DNA of 11,094 nucleotides from Clarireedia homoeocarpa. Lineage: Eukaryota; Ascomycota; Leotiomycetes; Helotiales; Rutstroemiaceae. The stretch covers positions 13,090-24,183 of the forward strand of contig LNKV01000161.1 in NCBI GenBank assembly GCA_001465935.1, read 5' to 3'. The notes under the pieces were generated by a model. It saw nothing but the letters and a program-made list of their open reading frames with translations, did not search any database and was not told where the DNA came from. Shown in pieces: positions 1 through 10,560 of the stretch; position 1 is the first letter of the stretch; the number at the start of each line of letters is the position of its first letter. Position numbers and translations under genes: made by a program.

Positions 1-100
1 ATAAAATAAATAAAATAAATAAAATAAATAAAATAAATAAAATAAATAAAATAAATAAAATAAATAAAATAAATAAAATAAATAAAATAAATAAAATAAA
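1..100. repeat. Perfect 9-bp minisatellite (ATAAAATAA)n
   Basis: Eleven uninterrupted copies of ATAAAATAA plus one base start at the first base of the window and stop at CTATAATAAT. The array may continue to the left. The unit holds no G or C, so it offers RIP no target. Perfect identity contrasts with the decayed surroundings and suggests recent expansion by slippage or unequal exchange. It is not a TTAGGG-type telomere repeat. Confidence 0.97.
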
Positions 101-1392
101 CTATAATAATTATTATATAATAATTAAATTAATTTAAGAATTCTTAATAAACTTTTAATTTTATTTATTAATATTATTATATTTAATATTTTTAATTCTC
201 TTAACTTTCTAATTTTTTTTATTAATTATCTTTTTAAAACTAATTATAATTTAAAATATTTATAAAATTTAAAAGTTTAAATTATTTATAATAATTTATA
301 TCTAACTTTTAAAAATAATTTATTTTTATATAATAACTATTTTATTATTTTTAATATTTAGAATCTCTATATATTATTTTTTTATAAAATATATATTTAT
401 TAATATTATAACTTACTTATAATAATATTTTTTAATTATAGATTATAGTTTATATCTATTTTTTAAAAAATTTTAATAATATTTTAAAAACTTAAATTAA
501 ACTTTTAATTATTAATTATCTTTAAATAAATAATTAAACTAAGATTTATAATTAATATTTATAAAAAAGACTTTATTTTTTTATTAATTATTATTAAAAT
601 AATTAATTCGAGTTCCTTTTAATAATAAATTATATTTAATTAATTTTATTATATATTTTTTTAAAATATTTAAATTTATTCGAAATATTATATAATTAAG
701 AACCACGATATATTTAAATATAAAATAAAATTAAATTATTATAATTTATAAACAATCTTAATATTATTAATATTTATATATATATTTATCAAAATCTCGA
801 AATATTATAATATATTTATTAAATAATAGAAAAAATATAAAAAGATATAATTTAAATTATAAATATATTATATTATTTAATTAATTTCGATATTAGTAAT
901 TATATTTAATTTAATATAAAATATTTATTTATTTAATAATTTTCTAAGAAACTCGATTTTCTAATAAATAGATATTTTAAGATTTTTAAGAAAATTAATT
1001 ATTTATTTAAATTTAAACTACTTAAGATAATAAAAATATATTTTATATTCTCTATTAATAAATTAAAGAAAACATTAAATAATTTATTTTCTAATTAAAT
1101 TAATAACTTTTTATTATTAATTAATATTATAAATATAAAATATAAAAAATAAAGAAAATCCTTATTTAATATAAATAATATAAATCTTTAAAATATTATA
1201 TATAATGACTTTATTATAATATTAACTTAATATTATATAAAATTTTTAATTTGAAAATAATTTTATATTTATTTAATATATTTTATTTAATATTTTAATA
1301 ATATTTTTAAAATAATTATATTTAAATTAAATAGATAAAAATAATTATAAATATTTTAAAAATAATTATTTAATAACTTTTATATAAAATTT
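101..1392. other. Gene-free degraded sequence with CpG relics
   Basis: This stretch has no ORF of note and no recognisable domain. It carries six of the window's CpG sites, at about 609, 681, 706, 798, 888 and 954, often in the contexts TTCGA or CTCGA. Positions 139-274 contain no G but several C, so the C is confined to one strand. The extreme decay prevents assignment to an element family; it is probably transposon-derived by analogy with its neighbours. Confidence 0.6.
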
Positions 1393-1536
1393 ATAATAAA
1401 AGTAATATTTTATTTTTAAAATATTAAAATACTAAATTTATATTAGTTTAGTAACTAGTTAATATAAAAGATTTTTATTAAATAATAAAATTAAAATATT
1501 AAATTAATATAACTAATTCGAGATAAATTATTATAT
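1393..1536 (+). repeat. Dispersed repeat, copy A
   Basis: About 144 bp that align with 2426-2568 at an offset of 1033 bp, with a single-base gap and many C/T or G/A differences plus some transversions. Similarity may extend about 30 bp further upstream. The copy seems to consist of two approximate subunits of about 68 bp, each with a TTTTATT block, a TATTAAATT-like block and a core that reads TAGTTTAG or TAATTCGAG. Sequence after the repeat is not alike in the two copies, so this is not one large tandem duplication. It could be a short terminal repeat, a relic of a small non-autonomous element, or a repeated piece of a larger element. The family is not recognised. Confidence 0.7.
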
Positions 1537-1569
1537 TACCTCTCTTTTTAATAAAACTTACTCTCGAAT
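1516..1569. repeat. 8-bp CG-containing inverted repeat
   Basis: ATTCGAGA at 1516-1523 is answered by TCTCGAAT at 1562-1569, leaving a 38-bp loop that contains the pyrimidine-rich ACCTCTCTTTTT. The arms include CpG, which is rare here, so the match is less trivial than the many AT palindromes in the window. It straddles the right edge of repeat copy A. No function can be assigned. Confidence 0.35.
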
Positions 1570-2425
1570 ATCTAGATAATAATATTTAAATTTATATATA
1601 TTTTCTAATATAATCTTTAATATCTTTATTAATTAATTTATTAAAATAGAAGTATAATATTAATAAATTAATAAGTTTAATTAAAAGGTTAATAATTAAA
1701 AGTTTTAATTATAAAGATTAATTATTATATTTTTAATATTCTTAATTATTTAAAAAGTATATTAAATCGGATTATTTTATAACTCTAATATTCGATTATT
1801 AAATACTTTAATTTAAATTTTAAAAACTTGTATTTAAATTAAAAATAAAGTTTTAAAAGTTTTAATTTAAATATTAAAAAGTATTTTCATTAATATTAAA
1901 AATATTAAAATAAGAGACTTTAAAAGTTATATAAATATTTATTATATAAAATAATATAAATTAATTTAGAAAGTTTTTTTATTAGATTATAAATTTCTTT
2001 TATAAAAATAGAAATAAAAATAAAGATAATAATTAATTAAATAAATTAATAAGTTAAAATATCGATTATTTAATTGAAAAAGTATTTAGAATTAAATAAA
2101 AAATAAAATTAATAAATCTATTAAATAAATTCTAAATTTATATTATTAGTTTAAAATAATAAATAAAGTATTAATTTAAATTAATTTTTTTAAATTTGTA
2201 ATTTTTTAATTTATTAAATAAAATCTTCGTTTTTATAAAATAAAAAAGATTATTAAAATATTATAATCGTTAATTAATTAAAGTTTATAAATTTGTTAAA
2301 AGACTTTAAAAATAAAATATTTAAAAATAATTAAGAAAGTTAATATGAAAGTTATTAAATAAGTTATATAATAAACTGAAAAGTTAAAAATATAAAATTA
2401 AATAATTTAATAATTTTAGTATAAT
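1570..2425 (+). other. Gene-free degraded block with G-over-C excess
   Basis: No reading frame survives. By hand count 1621-2400 has about 44 G against 19 C on the plus strand, often as AAG and AGA. RIP acts on both strands, so such skew may be left from a purine-rich ancestral sense strand, which would mean a former coding region read left to right. That is an inference; no motif can be read. CpG relics lie at about 1768, 1793, 2063, 2228 and 2268. Confidence 0.4.
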
Positions 2426-2568
2426 ATAATAAAAATAATATTTTATTTTTAAAATATTAAAATATTAAATTTAAATCGATTTAGTAATTAATTAATAAAA
2501 AATATTTTTACTAAATAGTAAAATTAAAGTATTAAATTAATATAATCGATTTAAAACGAATTATTATA
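2426..2568 (+). repeat. Dispersed repeat, copy B
   Basis: Second copy of the repeat at 1393-1536. It keeps two direct ATCGATTTA cores, at about 2476 and 2546, one in each approximate 68-bp subunit. This makes the dimeric structure clearer than in copy A, where the cores have decayed differently. Flanking DNA on the right, up to the LTR at 2770, shows nothing that I can assign. Confidence 0.7.
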
Positions 2569-2769
2569 AAAATAATAATTTTTTAATTAATTAAATATAT
2601 AATTAAAAGTAGATTTATAAATAATATTAATTTATTTTTATTTTAAATTTATATTATATTTATTTAATCTTTTTATATCTATTTAATATTTTTATATTTA
2701 TTTATTAATTATATTAATTAGAATTAATAAATTTAAAATATTTAAAAATAAACTTTTTTAAAAAGAAAA
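2569..2769. other. Short AT-rich spacer before the first LTR
   Basis: No gene or repeat is seen. The last ten bases, AAAAAGAAAA at 2760-2769, form a short purine tract that directly abuts the inferred LTR start. In LTR elements a polypurine tract lies just before the 3' LTR, so this leaves open that the repeat at 2770 belongs to an element lying to its left. In DNA this rich in A such a tract can easily occur by chance. Confidence 0.35.
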
Positions 2770-3035
2770 TAATATAATAATTTAAATATTATTAATTATT
2801 AAAATTAATAATATTAATATATTATATTTATTTAATTATTTAATTACTTATTATTAAAAAATATTATCTTTAATAATAAAATAGATTTTTTAATATATTC
2901 AATATATATATACTTTAAATATATAATTTATATAATTACTATATATATAAACTTTTAAAATCTTTTAATATTTTTAATTTTTAAATTATTAATTTTAAGA
3001 ATTATATAATTTTTATTTATAAATAAATTGCTATA
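2770..3035 (+). repeat. LTR-like repeat, copy 1 (putative 5' LTR)
   Basis: Aligns with 7421-7662 over its full length at roughly 90% identity by eye, outside one deletion of about 26 bp in copy 2, and with 10541-10773. Ends were set where similarity stops: start TAATATAATA, end TTGCTATA. If RIP changed TG to TA and CA to TA, these fit the usual TG...CA ends of LTRs. A TATA run lies at about 2940-2950, followed by AACTTTT, matching TATATATATAAGCTCTT in the less damaged third copy. Most differences from copy 2 are C/T or G/A, as RIP would give, but some A/T transversions are present, which indicates age. Confidence 0.72.
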
Positions 3036-3102
3036 ATTTTCTAATAATTTTTAACTTTTAATAATTAAATTTTAATAATTAATCTCTAGTAATTAATTTA
3101 TA

Positions 3103-3366
3103 ATAATTAAATTTTAATAATCTTTTATAAAAATATTTTTATAAATATTATATATTTATAAAATATATTTATAATTTTTCTTTTAAATATATTAGTATTT
3201 ATAAAATATATTTAACTTTTAATAATAAGTTTTTGATAATTAGTTTCTAATAATTTTTTATATAAATATTTTTATAAATATTATATATTTATAAAATATA
3301 TTTATAATTTTTCTTTGAAATATATTAATATTTATAAAATATATTGAATTTTTAATAATTTATATT
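3103..3366. repeat. Tandem duplication, 133-bp period
   Basis: Two units lie head to tail at a 133-bp offset, starting near 3103 and 3236. The core of unit 1 (3131-3226) matches unit 2 (3264-3359) at about 96%, with the first 53 bases identical. The few differences are two T/G transversions, one G/A and one C/T; the G/A change is not in a TpG context. The left 28 bp of the units are more diverged and are made of shorter TAATTAAATTTTAATAAT-like motifs that also occur at 3055-3102. The duplication lies just inside the putative 5' LTR. Its near identity suggests it formed after most of the decay. Confidence 0.85.
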
Positions 3367-6300
3367 TATTATATATTATTTTATTTTATATTAAATTGTT
3401 TTTATAAAATATTTTATTATTTAATTTATTAATAAAATTAATATTTTTATATTTTTTTTATATAAAGAAATTTATTAGAAAAATATTTTTAAATTAATTA
3501 AATTAATTAATTAATTTTTAATAAAATAAAGTTAATAAATATATAAATAAAATAAATTAATATTTAAAAAAAGAAAGTTAAAGTTATATTAATTATTATA
3601 TAAATAAAATTAATAATATATAAAAGTAATATTTTTAAATATTAAATATATTATTATAAAAAATTATATATATTTAATCTTTTTATTATAAAAACTTATA
3701 TTATTTAATTTTTAAAAATAAATTTTTTAATAATTTAATCTTTTATAAATATTTATTAATTAATGATATTATAATATTAATTAATTAGTTTATATAAATT
3801 AATAATATTTTAATTATAATTTTTTTTATATATTCTTTATATATATATATAATTATAAAGTTTATAATTAAATTAACAATTAAATATCTTTTTTTTATAA
3901 ATTATTTTAAATTTTTATAAAAAATTTTTAAACTTTTTATATTTTAGTTTATAAATATATAATTAATTAAATAACTTCTAATAATATTTAAAAACTTTTT
4001 TAATTTATTATTATTTAAATATAATATAATTTTCTTTTAATAAATATAAAGTTTTTAAATATTATAACTAAAATAATAATTAATATTTTATTAATTTTTA
4101 ATAATATAATAAATATAAATAAAGTCTATAAATTAATAATTAATAGTTATCTCTCTTTTTTAATAAATTTAAAAAAAATTAAAATTAATAATTATATACT
4201 AATATAATATAATAAATAATATTCTTTTTTTAAAAAATCGATATTATATTTTATAATAATATTTAATATTTATATATTATATAATAAAATATCTTTTAAA
4301 AAATATAATAAAAATATATAAATATTTATTTTAGTTTTTATAAACTTAATTTTAAAAATATTAAATATAAAGAAATTATAATTTTATTAATAATTATATA
4401 TTTATTTTAACAATTAAATAATATATATCTAAATATAAATAATTATATTATAAACTTATAAATAGTTTATTAAATTAATTATTATTTATTTAGTAATATT
4501 TTATTATATAAATAATTTATAAATAATTAATATTTTTTAAAACTTTTTAATAATTTATAATAATTTAATAAATTATAGAACTTTCTATTAATAATAGTTT
4601 ATTTAAATTTCTATTTTATTAATTTTTAATAATATAATAATAATTTATTATAATTTTAATAAATAATAAAAAATTAAAAAAATAATTAAATTAGTTTTAT
4701 TTATTATTAGATTTTTTAAAAAAACTATTAATTTAAAATAAAAAAAATTTAAAATAATAATAAGTTTATAATATTTTTATTATATTAATAAAATTAATAA
4801 ATTTCTTTATTTAATTAAAAAATCTGAATAATTTTATTAAACTTTATTATATTAAAAATAGAATATTATATTTATTATTTTTTAATATAATATATTTAAT
4901 AAATATAGAATATTAATTTATATTAATTATATTTTTATTTCTTATATATATTATTTATTATTATTATTAATTAAATAAATAAATAAAACTTTTAAATTAA
5001 TATAAAGAAAATAATAATATCTATTTATAATTAAAAAGTTATTTAAATTTAAATATTTAAAAAAAATAAAAATTAAAATAAAGTTTTTATAAGAAATATT
5101 TAATTAACTATAATATAATTAAGATATAAAAATATCTTAAAATTTAAAAATATAAATTTTCAATAAAAATACTTTAAAAGTTTATATTAATTATTAAAAA
5201 ATTATATAATCTTTTAAAATTAAATAATAAATTATTTATAATATATTTTTATAAAGTTTTAATAGAAATATAAAAAAGTAAATTATTATAATATAAATAT
5301 ATATATTTAATATATATCAATTATTTTATAAATATATTTATAAAAAGATTGTTATTAAGTTTATATTTTATTAAATAGATTTTTAACTTTTATATATTTT
5401 TATTATATTATTTTAATAAATTATTTAACTTTTTAAAAAATAATTTTAATATTATTTAAAATTTTAAAATTATTTATTAAAAGAATATTATAATTTTAAA
5501 TTATTAATATTATTTAAATAATTATCTAATAATTAAAATTTTTAATAATAAATCTTTTAATTTTAATAATAATAAAAAATACAATAAAATATAATAAATA
5601 ATATAAATTATAAAATTTAATAAATTATTAAATCTTTAAATATATATTATATTTTTTAATATTTTAAAGAATATATTTATTTAAATAATTTTTTAATTTT
5701 TTAACTTTATTTAATATTAAGTTATTATTAATTATATAATAAATATTAAAGTTAATAATAATATTATTAAATTTTAATTATAATAATATATATTTCTTAT
5801 TATAAAATATTTATATTTTTTTTTTATAAAATCTCTTTTACTTTTTATAATTAATTTTAAATTAAATAAAGATATTTATTAAATTTAAATATATTAATAA
5901 ATAAAAGAAAAGAAATTAATAAAGATTATTTTAATAATAATAAATAAAATAATAATAATTTAAATTTAAAATCTAATTTTTTTAAAAATTATCTTATAAG
6001 TTATAAAAGATACTTTAATTATAATTCTAATTTAAATTTTTTAAAATAGAATATTATAAAAAGTAAAAATATTTTATATAATTAATTATCTATATTTATA
6101 TAAAACTTTTATAATAAAGTAAATTATTTAAAAATATAGTTTAAAATAAATAATATATTTTATTTAAAATTAAATATTAATTATAAATTAATAATATATA
6201 AATAAAATAATTAAAAAATAAAAAGTATTTTAAAAAAAGAGTTAAATAATATATAAAATTATTAAAAAAAGTATTTATAATTAAACTTATATTTTATTAA

Positions 6301-6760
6301 TTATCTAAATTTCTTTATATATATTTAATAAAATTTAATTTAATATTAATTTAGATAATTAAATAAAAGTTTAAAAAATATAATCTTTTTCGAAAAATAT
6401 TATAATTTTAAATATAATATAATTTATTTAAACTAAAGATTATATTTTAATTAAAATCCTAATATAATAATTATAAATAATTTATTTTAAAATATAAATT
6501 AAAAAGTTTAATATTAAACTTATATATAAAATAAAAGTAAATAAAAATAAAAACTTTTAAAAGAATATTATTAATTAATTTTAATATTTTTAAATAAATT
6601 TAAATAAAAATATAATTATTAAAATTTAAAAAATAATAATTTATATATAAATAAAATAAAGTTAAAAGAAATTCAAATAGAAATTTATAATAATTTTATT
6701 ATATAAATTAATTATTAAATTTATATATAAAAATAAAATATTAATTAAACTTTTTAAATT
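3367..6760 (+). other. Unreadable body of the putative retroelement
   Basis: About 3.4 kb with no usable reading frame, no RNA gene and almost no G+C; one line of 60 bases near 4621 has none. Only two CpG remain. A short AATT run lies at about 3491-3516. If the element is a copia type, gag, integrase and reverse transcriptase would have lain here, but no catalytic motif is legible, and I do not claim any. Local AT palindromes are frequent and not above what this composition gives. Confidence 0.5.
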
Positions 6761-6890
6761 ATTAAATAATTCAAAAAAGATTTAAATAATCTTTTAATTT
6801 TTTTTTAAAATAATATTATTAAATAATTAAAAAAAGATTTAAATAATCTTTTAATTTTTTTATAAAATAATATTATTAAATTATTTAAAA
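6761..6890. repeat. 57-bp tandem duplication with internal hairpin
   Basis: Unit 1 is 6761-6817 and unit 2 is 6818-6874; a third unit begins at 6875 and fades after about 16 bp. The two full units differ at 2 of 57 positions, a C/A at unit position 12 and a T/A at position 45. Both are transversions, so neither is a RIP product. Each unit contains AAAAGATTTAAATAATCTTTT, an inverted repeat with AAAAGATT and AATCTTTT arms around a 5-base loop, extended by A and T runs. In RNA it would form a stem followed by a T run, but the setting gives no reason to call it a terminator. Confidence 0.9.
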
Positions 6891-7420
6891 ACTATTTATA
6901 AAATTTTAAATTATTATAATTATTTTAAAAGATAAATATATATGAAATTAATAATTTTAAAAATAATAATAATATTTAAATAAAATATATTTATAACGAA
7001 ATTCTAAAATTTATATAATTATAAATAGTATTTATAAATTAGATAATAATAAAGTTAATTATAATAAATAATATATTAAATTTAAAATATAATTAATCTT
7101 AATATTAATAATTAATTTTTATTAAAGTTTCTTTTAAAATAATAATATTATTTTCAATTTTATAAAATAAAATAAATAATTAAATATCTTAAAATTCAAA
7201 TAACTTTAATTTATTTTTAAATTTTAAATATATAAAAAGTCTTTATTATTTAATTAAATATAAATATTAAAATATATTAATATTAATAAACTATTTTTAT
7301 TAAATAGAATTAATAATATAAAATAAATTAAATATAAAATTAAAATATTAAAATATATATTTATTAAATATTATAAAAGATAATAATTTGTTTAGATAAT
7401 AAAATAATAATTATAAAAGT
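6891..7420. other. AT-rich stretch before the second LTR
   Basis: No gene seen. It holds one of the four plus-strand ATG of the window (about 6942), whose frame stops after 13 codons, and one CpG at about 6997. The bases before 7421 read ATTATAAAAGT, which is a poor polypurine tract for a 3' LTR. A small palindrome AAAATAAT/ATTATTTT lies near 7136-7154 and is likely due to composition. Confidence 0.45.
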
Positions 7421-7662
7421 TATTATAATAATTCGAATATTATTAATTACTAAAATTAATAATATTAATATATTATATTTATTTAATTACTTGATTATAT
7501 AATATTCAAAGATATTATTTTTAATAATAAAATAGATTTTTAAATATATAACTTATATAATTATTATATATATATAAACTTTTAAATTTTTTTAATTTTT
7601 TTAATTTTCTAGTTATTAATTCTAAGAATTATATAATTTTTATTTATAAATATATTATTATA
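7421..7662 (+). repeat. LTR-like repeat, copy 2 (putative 3' LTR)
   Basis: Begins TATTATAATAATTCGAA and ends TATTATTATA, aligned base for base with copy 1. The first 65 or so bases show only a few C/T, G/A and A/T differences, with a perfect run of nearly 40 bases. Copy 2 lacks about 26 bp present in copy 1 (the segment around 2899-2925), with TTTAA-TATAT-like sequence on both sides, so a short-repeat deletion is likely. A TATA run lies at about 7564-7577 before AACTTTT. It keeps TTCTAGTTATTAATTCTAAG, closer to copy 3 than copy 1 is at the same place. Confidence 0.72.
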
Positions 7663-10540
7663 TTATTAATAACTTAATATTAACTCTTTTAACTAATTAA
7701 TAATTATTTAAATAATATCTTATTTTAATTCTTTTTATTTAGAAAACTATTAAATTATTAAAAGAAGATTTATTTTATTATATAATAATAAAAATATTAT
7801 TATTACTTTTATTATTTTTATTATATTTTTATTATTCTTATTATTATTTTTTTATTTTTATTTATACTTTTACTTTATATTCCTTTTTATAATTAATCTT
7901 TATAATAATATATCCTTTTTTTAAAATATTAAAAATAATTTATTTAAAAAAATAATAAGATTTCTTAAGAAACTACTTTTATCTTTAACTTTATTTATTT
8001 AATTAGATAATTTTATATTAAAAATATTTTTAATAATTTAAAAACTTAATAAATAATATCTTTATAAATTTAAATATTAATATAAATAAAAAACAAAAAG
8101 AGAAAAATAAATAAATTAACTTTTTATTATTTTAATTAAAAGATTAAAGTCTTTTTATTTTAATTTTATAAGAGAGTGAAATTATAATATTAATTAAATT
8201 AATTTTAGAATTGTAAATATAAACTAAAAATTAATAATAATAATATATAACATAATAAATTTAATTTATTATATTAATTAATATTTATATCTGTTTTAAT
8301 ATTTCTTTTAATATTATTTTTAACTTTCTTATAATAGAACATTATTAATAATAATAATTATTAGATTAATCGATTTTTTAATAGAATTTTAAAACTTTAC
8401 TTCTTATATTAAAAAATTAAATAATAATTTATATTATAATAATAAAATATTTATTAAAGAAACTAGTAAATTAATAAACTTATTAATTTATTTATATTTA
8501 ATTTATAAATCTTTCTCTTTTAATTAATATTTAGAATATCTTTTTTAAATTCTTAATCTAATTAATAAACTTAATAATAATTTAAATATCTTTTTATTCT
8601 TATAAAAATAAATCGTTTTTAATTAATTTATTATATATATTTACTTTAATAAATACTAAGTTTATAAATATATTAATAATTAAATTAAAAATATTATATC
8701 GAATTATTTTAAAAACTTATTTATATAAAAGTCTTTACTTTCTCTTAAATAATTAGTTAAGAAATTATATTTACTTTTTTATAATAACTCTAAATTACTT
8801 TAAATTAAGAATAAATATTAAACTTTATTTATAATAATTTCAAGGTCTCTATTTTTATTTAAAAAGTTTTATTATTAGTTTTATATTTTAATATCGATTA
8901 ATTTAATTTTAAAAAAAAACGATTTATAAAAATTTACTTTTTAAATTAACTAAATATTATAAGTATTAGATTGAGAGTTAGTAATATTAATTGAATATTT
9001 TATAAAAACTAATTAAATTTTTTAACTTCTTTAAATAAAAAGATAATATTAAGAAATTATTAAAATAATTTAAACTCTTTTATAACTTTATAATATTTAT
9101 TTTTATATATTATTCTATTAGTTTTTTAATTAAAATTAATAGAGAAATTATTATTAATTAAATTAACTACTTTTTATTTAATTATAAAATTAATTTTATT
9201 TATTTTAATTAATTAATCTTAATTAATTTTATAATTTATAAAATATTATTTTACTTTATATTAAAAAACTTAATTTTTATTTTTTAAAATAAATTTAAAG
9301 ATAATTTATTTATTAAAAATAATTTTAATCGACTTTATAATATTATTTTTTATTATATTAATATTATTAATATTAATATTTTTAATTAAAAAAAGAAATA
9401 CTTTAATATAATAATTAAATAAAAATAAAAGAATAAATATAAAATCGAGATTATTATTATTATTTATATAATCAATAATTATATAAAAAATTATATATAA
9501 TTAAAAACTTTTTATTAAATAAAATAAAAAATATAAGATATTTAAATTCAATTAAATTATTAAAAAGGAAATATATAATATTTATTTTAAATAAATATTT
9601 TTATTTTTATTAATATTATATTTTTTAAAATATTTAATTCTATTTAAAAAATTATAATAAAAAAATTAAAAATATTTTTATTAATTAAAGATTATAATAA
9701 TTAATAAAGTTAAAAAATCTTTTATTATATTTATTTAATTCTATTAATTAATAATCGACTTATAAATTTATATATTTTTTTTATTTATTTACTTTATATA
9801 TTCTTTAACTTTTAAAAAAAAATAGTTTTATAAAAATTAAATTTTTCTTTATAATAAATAATATAAATTATATTAACTTTAATTTTTATAAAATTAATTA
9901 TAAATATTAAAAATATATTAATTAATAAGATTATAAATTAAATAAATATTGAAGATAATAAATTAATATTAATAATTTAATTATATTAATAATTACTTTA
10001 ATAATAATTATATTAATAATAATATAATATATTAAAATAAAAGAAATTTTATTTTATTTATTAAATTAAAAAACTAAATTAATTTTTATTATTATTTTAT
10101 TATATTTATTTAACTTTTATAAGATTTTTTTAAAAAATTAAATTTATATATTTAAGATAATAAAAATTAACTTTAAAAATAAATTAATAATATAATTTTT
10201 TATTATTATTAAATATTTTAAACTCTTTTAGAAATTTTAAACTAATTATTTTAAATATTTAATAAATTTATATATAATTTTTAAAACTATATTTTATATA
10301 TTTTATTATTAAGATAATTAATATAAATTTAATACTATTTTAATTTAAAAGATTAATTAATTATTTAAAAAATAATAAATTAATAAGAATAATAAATAAA
10401 TTATTTTTTATTATTTAAATAATTATATTTTATTCTTTACTTTTAATATATTATTATAATCTCTTTATTTAAAATTAATATTAAACTCTTGATTTTTAAT
10501 AAATATTTAAAATTCTTAATAATATTTTTTAAATTTAAGT
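7663..10540. other. Gene-free degraded block between LTR copies 2 and 3
   Basis: About 2.9 kb with no supported gene. Eight CpG relics occur between about 8371 and 9756, a density about four times that of the putative retroelement body. Between 8461 and 9120 the plus strand has moderately more C than G in most lines, possibly a relic of a minus-strand coding region. A G-rich patch at about 8965-8995 (AGATTGAGAGTTAG) interrupts this. The only plus-strand CAT sites here (about 8250 and 8340) open minus-strand frames of roughly 9 and 23 codons. Likely an older transposon of unknown family. Confidence 0.5.
7768..7958. repeat. G-free low-complexity TTA/T-rich tract
   Basis: About 190 bases contain no G on the plus strand and about nine C, with imperfect TTA and TTATT repeats strongest at 7796-7870, followed by TTTACTTTATATTCC. 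The strand asymmetry and slippage-like repeats suggest low-complexity expansion in decayed DNA. No unit is perfect for more than a few copies. Confidence 0.6.
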
Positions 10541-10560
10541 TAAATATATAACGATCCGGA

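Larger units (their letters stand above)
2770..7662 (+). mobile_element. Probable degraded LTR retrotransposon, Ty1/copia-sized
   Basis: Two direct repeats, 2770-3035 and 7421-7662, enclose 4385 bp; the total is about 4.9 kb, within the usual range of Ty1/copia elements. The plus strand is suggested by a TATA run placed late in each repeat. No gag-pol motif can be read: the body has no ORF and the deepest decay in the window, with only three CpG (about 4239, 6391 and 6997) in 4.4 kb. I see no convincing primer-binding site after 3035, no clear polypurine tract before 7421, and no matching 5-bp target duplication (GAAAA on the left, TTATT on the right). The two repeats could therefore also be separate solo LTRs or parts of different insertions. 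The copia assignment rests on size only. Confidence 0.5.

Noticed and set aside
1..100. Telomere
   Set aside because: The unit ATAAAATAA lacks G and does not resemble TTAGGG or other known telomere repeats.
113..126. AT palindromes such as AATAATTATT and many similar ones
   Set aside because: With over 90% A+T, short palindromes arise constantly by chance and none is conserved between repeat copies.
3481..3520. AATT-rich run as a possible replication origin (A-rich consensus)
   Set aside because: Origin-like AT motifs are found throughout such DNA, so one instance carries no information.
6778..6860. Hairpin followed by T run as a transcription terminator
   Set aside because: There is no gene upstream, the host appears eukaryotic, and the hairpin is part of a tandem duplication in decayed DNA.
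6942..6983. Small ORF starting ATGAAATTA
   Set aside because: Stops after 13 codons, has low-complexity composition and no ribosome-binding or coding signal.
7388..7408. Possible relic of the reverse transcriptase active-site codons (TTTGTTTAGATAATAAAA)
   Set aside because: It resembles a decayed aspartate pair only if the frame and ancestral bases are assumed, and it lies within about 30 bp of the second LTR. No neighbouring motif supports it.
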